Positions 56,812 to 64,000 of a stretch of DNA of 64,000 bases are shown here, piece by piece (position 1 is the stretch's first letter; every line of letters begins with the position of its first letter). This DNA comes from Heterodera schachtii (Eukaryota; Nematoda; Chromadorea; Rhabditida; Heteroderidae): the NCBI GenBank assembly GCA_023374025.1, contig SIJG01000002.1, forward strand, positions 2,425,626-2,489,625, written 5' to 3'. The notes beneath the pieces were generated by a model, which saw only the letters and a program-made list of their open reading frames with translations, searched no databases and was not told where the DNA came from. The position numbers were made by a program, and so were the translations under genes.

Positions 56812-59800
56812 TCATCGATGGTCCCTCATATTTGTGACAACTAATGGCGGCGGATTCATCAGCACCGTCGTGTTTGAGCCAAAAAAGTTAGCGACCGCTT
56901 GCCCCGGGTACGAAATGTTCACGTCCGCCCGTTTGTAGACGAACAAATGGTGCGGCCGTTCCGTCTCGTTCATTTGACTGCGCAGCAAATGAGGAATTTG
57001 AGTGGGCTCGAGGGGAGGCGACTCGTAATCGTCGAAGATCAAGTAGCTTAAGACGAGTTTAACGCGTAAAATTCTCGACAACATTTAAATGCGCTTACAG
57101 TCGATAGTCTTCGGGATTGGTAACCGAAAATTGGTGGGCAATCATTCGGCAAAGTTTCGTCACATTCATTTTTGGCAAAATGGGGAAAGAATGGTACTGA
57201 AAATGAATTTGAAATGAAAAAGGGGGAAAATCGCAAAGGCAAGTCCAACTTCACCTCAATGGTCCCTTCGTGTTCGTTGAGAATTGCCACGCGTAAGAGG
57301 AGGTCGGAATCGTCGAAGTCTTGCAGAGTCTAAAGGAGCAGAAAAATTGTTAAAACAAAATGGGAAAGGCGGACCGATTGCGAGCCCATAAAGTCGGCGA
57401 AAGGGTACGACTGATGCACTCCACCGCAATGACCACGGGCCAACTCGACGTTTTTCAGCCGACGAAGGCTCTCCGGGTGCTTCAAGACGTGGACAGCCGA
57501 AAAGAGAATGGACAGGAAATAGGAGGCATCACCGGTGTTGAGCACTGAAAACAGACGGAGCAAATCATTTTATGGAACATTTGACGGACCCTGCTGGGGA
57601 AGAAGCTCCCACATGTACCACGCCTCGATTTCGCAATTGATGGTAGAACTGCGAGCCAACAAATAGACGAGCCAACGGATTAATTCTGAAGCCGTAAAAT
57701 ATTAAAATGGTTGTAATTAGAGTCGAATTGTGAAAAACGACCGTCGGCCGGCGGATGTTTCAAAGCGGCAGCAGCGACGCAGGAGGAACTGCCCGAATTG
57801 GTCCGATGTCTGACGGCGGAGAGTGTGGGAGACAATGCGTAGTAACTGCTGCTGCTGCCGCTGTTTTGGTGCGCTTTCGGCGTTTGGGGAGTGAATTCGC
57901 CCATTTGGCCATGGTTTTGTTGTCGAAACGAATGGTCATTTGCGCCGGCGGACGGCGAATTGGCCAAAGGGACGGCCAACGAAAGGACGCGGAGCAGCAG
58001 CTGCACCTTCTTCAACGGCGAGTAATGGTTCTGCATTTTGCGCAACTGTCTGCTGATCTGTTCCATGCGGGCGCTGTCCGGCAGTTCGGTGCCCTCCGGA
58101 AAGCCCAACTCAGCCGCACTCATCGCACGCACTTGCGAAATGTTCTCGGACAGTCTTCTCAGCTCGCCGTTGCTGGTGCTCTCCAAAATCATCAGACGGT
58201 ATAAATGGGCCTTCAATTTGGCTGAAAATTAAAATATGACCGGCATTGACAAACGAAAACATAATTAAATAAAAGGAATAAACTAATTTTAAAGCTCATT
58301 GGCTCCAGAAACTCACACAACAGAATCTTGACCAGAACTTCTTCGAGGATCGCATCGATGTTGAGGAATTCGTCGATGTTCAGTCGACTTCTCTCCCGCT
58401 TAATGATCGGATGCAAATCGGCCTCACCGATTTTCATCAAATAATTTTTCATCCTGAAAATTAAAGCGCAGCGTAACGCCAAAACACTGGTGAATTGATT
58501 GACCCGGTGATAAACTGTCGCACTCGCCGAATGACCACGTACGGATCCTTCTCCTTGGAAAGCAAAGTGCACTCGATGAACTGATGCAAAGCGGCCTCGA
58601 AAAGAGTTTGGTCATCTTTGGAAAGGCTTAAACCAAAAGCATAAGACCCAAAATTGGGCTGTAAATTCCGTGTCCACTCACTCTTCAACGTATCGCTGGA
58701 TGACTTTTGCCGGATCCTCTTCTCCGGGATGTTCGTGTGCCAAATTGCGCAGTCGGGAGGGCAAAAAGACGGGGACGAGCGAAGGACAAATGGACGTGAC
58801 TTTGTTCGGCTGAGCGTTGAGTTCATCGACAGACGACGAGCAGGCGGGGACGGGTCGATGAGGGCGTTGTTGTTGTTGTTTGCCGATGCTACTTTGGCCA
58901 AAATTGAGTCCGTTCGTTCTCATGGGTTCGTTAGCGGCTTCCGCAGATATCGGATGACGCAATTTGTTGGATCCGATCCCGGAAATGTCCATCATCGAGT
59001 TGGTCCCGTGCATTCTCATCAAACTGCGCCGGTGCTCTCCGGCCGTAAAATGAGGGATTTGAGTGCGCGAACAATTGACCATTTTTGCCGCTTTCTCCAT
59101 CATTGTCAAGCTGTCGTTTTCTGAAAATTAATAGTGTCTCTTTGTTAATCACTCCAAAAGAGACCGATTTGCGACGCGCGTGGACTTTCCTCCACCGGAC
59201 CATCGCCAAAACGTGCCAAATCCATCAGATTCTCCCACGCATTGGAATCCCACGGCTCATTGAAATCAGTGCCAGCCAAACTGTGCTGATCATCCTCATC
59301 TGTTGCCACAATATTGACGATGAGTGGCGCCAATCAATCAGTTTCCCCCCCCCCCCCCTCCCTCACCCATTATTAAGCCGTGTCTCGCAGTTTCGTCCAC
59401 ATTGCCATCCGTGGCTAATTGTGAGTTTGCAATTTCCCCGCTGTTCCGCTGGTCGCTGTTTTTCCGGTGCGGAAACATTTCGCCCAGCAATGAGTAGTCG
59501 GAACTGTGCGCCTTTGTCGGCACATCGGGCGCCTTTCGGAGTTTTGTCGAAATGCCATTGAGTTGCATTTGTTTGAGCTGAGGACGCACCTGAAAATGGA
59601 CTCACTAAACACAAAACGGTGTTAGCAGTTAATAATGGAAATGGGTTAGCAAATGGCGCCGCTTTACCCTTATAAAATATAAAAAGGGATAAAGACGACG
59701 CTGAAAGAGAAGTGCTCTAATTACCCCGTCTCACTCAAGTGGCGCGCATGTGTTCTTTTTGGGAGAATGATGACATGAGAAATGAAAGCAAGAATGCTAT

Positions 59801-62800
59801 AAATACGAACCCATCTAATGGATCAATTAAATCTTCTCAAAAAAACCACACAATAATATTTCTCACATTTCACCCCGTAATTCAATTTTTATTTTTGAAG
59901 TTGCCTTTTCATTTGGTTTTAGGTAAATGATCCTTTTAATGTTTGCAAATGCGTTGTCCTTCCCATGGCTTCGGCTGTTTCTCTCTCACCGCGGCTATCG
60001 CTGTTTTTGAAGTTCGTCTGCTTGAATTCGTTGTGCTCGTACTGTTTCGGTGTTCGTCGTTCGCCTTCTTCCAGCCCAAATTCTCATCACCCAAGCGACG
60101 CTCTAAGACTTCCATGGCGTTGCTTTGTCGTAAACGGTTGGAAGTGGTCGACAAATGTTGGCCCGAAATAGGAAAAGCGTCCATCGTTGTCCCTTTCTGT
60201 TGCAACAAACGGTTGATGGGCAGCGAAATATGGGGAAGGTCGCTCTTATTTCTATTCATGGAAAAGCTGTTGCCGCCTCGACGTTGAAGTGATGAAGCCG
60301 AACAAATTTCTTCCGCCGAAGGAATGGCAAAACTAAAATTATAAAAATGCATTGAAAATCAAAAAGTTAAGAATAACAAATAAATTAGCAAAACGATGAA
60401 AAAAGGAAACGTTGTCGAAGGGAAATTGCAAACGGCAACAACACAAACTTCTAATTGGAAATTTAATTTTTTCCAAAAAAAATTAATTTGGCATTATGAT
60501 TAATACGCGTAATCAACTTTTAAAATTTTGAAAAGAATCGTGGGCTCGGACGGAGTTTGTGCTGTTGCTAAAATCAAAAACAGTTAATTAAGTGATCGGT
60601 TGATCATTGTGGTTGCACTAATTAATGATCAACGGGGTTCCAAGTGCGTTCCCACTTTTGCTTCTGTTGCGCTGTCTCTTCCGCTGGCGTTTTCCGCTCT
60701 TTCTCCTCCCCTCGTTGTCTTTCCGCCATTGTCAGTGCTGTCTCTTCCCCCTCCCTTTCTCTGTTTGCGTTCGTTTTCCTCGGCTGCGGTAAGACGCGGG
60801 CGAGCGGAAAATTGAAATTGCGCGTCGGCCGTTCGCAAATATTGTTTCTGCTGCTGCTCGCTTCTGCTGTTTGCGGTGTCCTTTCGTTCAATGCTTTCAG
60901 TCGGACCAACGCCGAAGCGATGGCACCGCCGCCGGTGTCCGTATTCGTCCGCCGAAAGGCCAACTGACGGGCGCGCAACACTTCGGGGCCTCACTGAAGC
61001 GGAGGAAATGAGTGAGGAAAGGCACAAATGGAAAAAACAGACGGATTTATTTTAGTATTTTTGGCAAGGTTTTTAAAAATGATGGCCAAACCCCACCCCT
61101 TCCCCGGGCGTCACTTTGTGTTAAAGTGCCGCTGCTGTCATCGAAGCATAAGCCATTGGTGTCGTCGCGTTTTGAGCCCAAAGAAAAAGTGGAATTTGTC
61201 CGCTTGAATCCCTTCAGTCGGGCGAAAAAGGATTTGCCGCTTTTCTGTTGTTCTTCAGCTTCGCGCGCAAAAAGTATGCGTTGTTGATGGGCAAGCCAAT
61301 CGCTGAAAAACAAACGAAATTCAATACCCATGATTAACTAATTGTCATACTCTCGAAATTGGCTAATCAGTACCATTCCTTTTAATTTGACCGATCGGTG
61401 CCATTCCCCTCAATTTGGCTGATCAGTGTCATTCCTCAAATTTGGCTGATCAGTGTCATTCCTCAAATTTGGCTGATCAGTGTCATTCCTCAAATTTGGC
61501 TGATCAGACATCCCCCCTTGTTTTTTGATCATTTGTGCCGTTCTGCTCGACCTGCTGCTATTGTTGCCGTTGTTCAATTCCGGCTCTTCCCACAGCGTTC
61601 CGTACACTTCATTCCTTGCCATTGTCCTTCTTCTGCCGCTTGTCGTCGTTCTGTTCGTCGACGAGTGTTTTCGCTGCGGCGACGGAGAAAATAATCCGCG
61701 CAAAAAGCCGCCATTTCCCACGCGCCCCTCGCGTAGACTCCGCGGAGACGGCGGTGGCGGTCCGTCCCTTTCCCACGCGCAGCCCCGCGACGACGGAGCG
61801 TTCAACGGACGGCCATGGACGGAATGACTTTTGCGCAAAGGCACTGAACAAAGCGGAAAGATTGATTCAAAACAAAATGAAAGGGAATGCTCACTGACCA
61901 TGGCCATGGCAATGCGGCTGATTGGAGGGGCAAGGGCTGCAGCAGAAGCAGCAGTGGTGCCGATGATGGTCAGCCGAGAAATGCTCCATTGATGCCGAGG
62001 AGGAAGGGCAATGGAGGAAAGTGGTGGACGAAGAAGGGGTGGGAGAAGGCGGAGGTGGGGGAAAATGGGTCGGAGGGTGCGGAGGGGAGCGGAAGAACTG
62101 AGCGGGTGACGAAGCGGACGATTTGACAGACGAAGGCGAGTGGACTGCCCGAGAACGTTGTTGCTGCCCAAACGTAGTCATGGGGTTGTACAGCACCATC
62201 GGAACGAGGGGGATGGGCTTTGGGAGGGGGGCGGGGGGAGGCGGGGGAAGGGAAGACGGACTTGGGAAGGAGGAGGAGGAGGAGGCGCAGGAGGTGGGGC
62301 AGCAGCCGGAGAGGGGACTCGTCCAAAAATCTGAAGGGGAGGGAAGGGAATTTGAATAATGGGGGGAGGGGGGGGGGGAGGGGGAAATGTTGGCTAATTG
62401 GCCAATTTATTCCGCCAAAAGCATTCCAAGCTGAGGGCTGCAGAAGAAAAGACAGGTCCACCAACTCATTAAAGCGGGGACAATGGACGGCTTTTATTGC
62501 AATTTGGGGACCAAATTAGCAACAAAAAAAAGGAAAGAAAAGTCAATTTGGGATCAAAGAGAAATGATGCTTATAAAATGAATCCGATCTTTAAGTTTAA
62601 TTGGTGCTAAATTATGCTCAGAGTGTTCCAATTGAGCTTTTGCCGATTCTCCGCCTTTCCCTCGGGGCTTAAAATAGCGAAGTTCCGTCCGTCGGTCCGC
62701 AATTCGCCCGAGGGAATTGGGTCATGGTCAAATTGCCTCCGATTGACGACCATTGAAATTCGAAACAAGCGAAGAAAAATTGTAAAGTGACCGGCCGTTT

Positions 62801-63865
62801 GGAACAGATTTCGAACTTTATAATTTATGCCTTTCAATAATTAACTAATTGTTGGTCCATTAACCTCCTAATTACCCCATTAATTAGACGAGTTCATTTA
62901 TATACGATAATGATAATCAGCAGCAGAAAGCCCACCTTGGCCCATCAAAGACATTCCCTGAAGCGTTTGAATGCTTTCACAGAATGCCAAAGTTTGGGGC
63001 AACGCCAATCGCACTTTCAGTTCGCCCTCCCCCTCCAAGCTGTAATGCTCCAGCAAAAGGGGCAAGCTGTTGAACCTTTGATAATCCAAAATTCACTGAA
63101 TTCCCCCCGTCCGCCCCGTTTTACGTGTACGGCGATCCCTCGAGGCGCACCGCCGTGCCCGTCCCCACGGCTTCGATCAAAAAATGGTCCAATTCGGGCT
63201 GCTCACACGCTCCGGACACGGCTCCGTTTTCCGCAGTGGGCAAGCGAACACTCAGTGCCATCACTTCGACGCGACGCTTTGCAATGGGCGAAGTGCCAAC
63301 GGAAGAACGAACGCCACGGCTGGAAGCACGTACGATGAACACCTGTCAATGAATGATTAAGCGATGGATTGGCCCACGGAATGTCCGCCTTTTATACCCC
63401 CGGGGGCTGTGCGGTCAAAAGGTGCGCAACCGCGTGCCGATTGAGGTGGGGCAAAAACCAAATGGGGTGGCATTTGACAAGGCGTTCGAGCAGACTGATG
63501 CCCATTCTTTGCCGCGGTGAGTCCGTCCGGGAGAAACCGTCGAAGCGGGGGGTAAGCGACGGGGAGGCGGTCGTTGGGGTGGACGAGTCGCTGTCGGCGG
63601 ACCCCCCGGTACAAACGGCCGCATCCGCAACCGCTCGGCCACTTAATACCATTCGCTGGTCCTCCGCTTGAGCCGTCGCTTCGTCTCCGATCAATCGGAC
63701 GGTGCCGTGGCACGCGATTTCCACAGAAGGGTGCCGTTTCAGGGAAAAGGAAGCGGAAACATTTGCAGCAGAATGCTGCTGAGTAATAGCAGCGCCTTCC
63801 GAAGCGAATAGTTGAGGCGGCACGAGACAGTCCAAAGAGAAGCGCGGGCGTTTTCCCTGGGGCAA
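56812..63865 (-). CDS. rin-1: RIN-family Rab5 guanine-nucleotide exchange factor (SH2 / VPS9 / RA)
   Basis: Ras-regulated Rab5 activator acting at early endosomes. Long multi-exon gene read right to left; the 5' end probably lies beyond the window. SH2 domain near 63600-62890: LERLVKCHPIWFLPHL, GVFIVRASSRG, ALSVRLPTAENG and FNSLPLLLEHYSLEGEG. A Pro/Ser/Arg-rich middle follows (about 62470-59930). The VPS9 module and preceding helical bundle occupy about 58700-57375: DPYVVIRRVRQFITG, ELGFPEGTELPDSARMEQI, ADELIRWLVYLLA, INCEIEAWYMWELL and NTGDASYFLSILFSAVHVLK. The RA domain and tail lie at 57330-56812 (exons 57330-57255, 57196-57099, 57046-56812): MNVTKLCRMIAHQFSVTN, ending VTNMRDHR. Exons in the low-complexity middle were not fully resolved. 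Confidence 0.87.
61412..61508. repeat. 27-bp minisatellite, about 3.5 units
   Basis: Near-identical tandem units of GGCTGATCAGTGTCATTCCT plus CAAATTT, with two more diverged units just upstream (61355-61411). On the minus strand the unit is nine codons long and open in one frame (repeat DQPNLRNDT), but a splice donor just before it (GGGGGAT/GTCTGATC, minus strand) suggests it lies in a RIN intron. Confidence 0.8.
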
Positions 63866-64000
63866 ATTGGGCTAATTGGAAATGCCGAAAGATGGCAAAA
63901 ACACTATTTAAATCCTAATTATTTTTGCCCTTACATTTCCCTCATTTGTCCCCCCCCCCCATTCCCGCATTTTTCCATTCTGTTTTGTCCACCTCTTCCG

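Noticed and set aside
61525..62519. Plus-strand ORFs with Gly/Arg-rich repeats
   Set aside because: Antisense to the Pro/Ser-rich middle of RIN; composition is explained by the complementary strand.

Overview
The window is dense eukaryotic DNA. Coding exons of about 20-400 bp are separated by very short introns, mostly 43-100 bp, and intergenic gaps are often only 70-350 bp. Gene content (arginine kinase, a MIG-18-like secreted protein, PACS, RIN, CES-2-type bZIP, SUMO) and gene layout point to a nematode. The very short introns, two GC-AG introns and long poly-G/poly-C runs fit a tylenchid, perhaps a cyst nematode; that narrower placement is inference.

Layout. 244-816 (+): small membrane/coiled-coil protein. 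1026-7315 (-): POLR1C, ALG5, SUMO, arginine kinase copy 1. 7932-9435: MRPL51 (+) converging on a small secreted protein (-). 10050-25771 (-): S-adenosylmethionine synthase, CCA-adding enzyme, PACS and a large DDX60-like helicase. 26294-27120 (+): TMED10-type p24 protein. 27328-36825 (-): RNF207-like, spastin, PTPMT1 and LMBRD2, closely spaced on one strand and a candidate operon. 37184-47153 (-): MIG-18-like secreted protein, PAR-type bZIP, ABHD12-like hydrolase, CCT2 and one unrecognised gene. 48819-50230 (+): arginine kinase copy 2. 51001-53062 (+): MUS81. 53063-56800: a repeat-rich island. 56812 to about 63865 (-): a RIN-family Rab5 exchange factor that probably continues past the right edge.

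The most unusual part is the history of arginine kinase. Two nearly identical copies, introns and upstream DNA included, lie as an inverted duplication about 40 kb apart. Copy 2 carries a one-base insertion at the start of exon 7. A third copy, reduced to short pieces, sits beyond MUS81. It is split by a 1,232-bp element with 13-bp terminal inverted repeats and a perfect 8-bp target duplication (hAT-like). That element contains a further 451-bp element with its own 8-bp duplication. A related 659-bp element with a third perfect 8-bp duplication lies just upstream.

All identifications come from reading translated exons and recalling family motifs; no database search was run. Exon boundaries are given where the reading frame stays open across GT/AG junctions. 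Spans with unresolved exons are stated as such.
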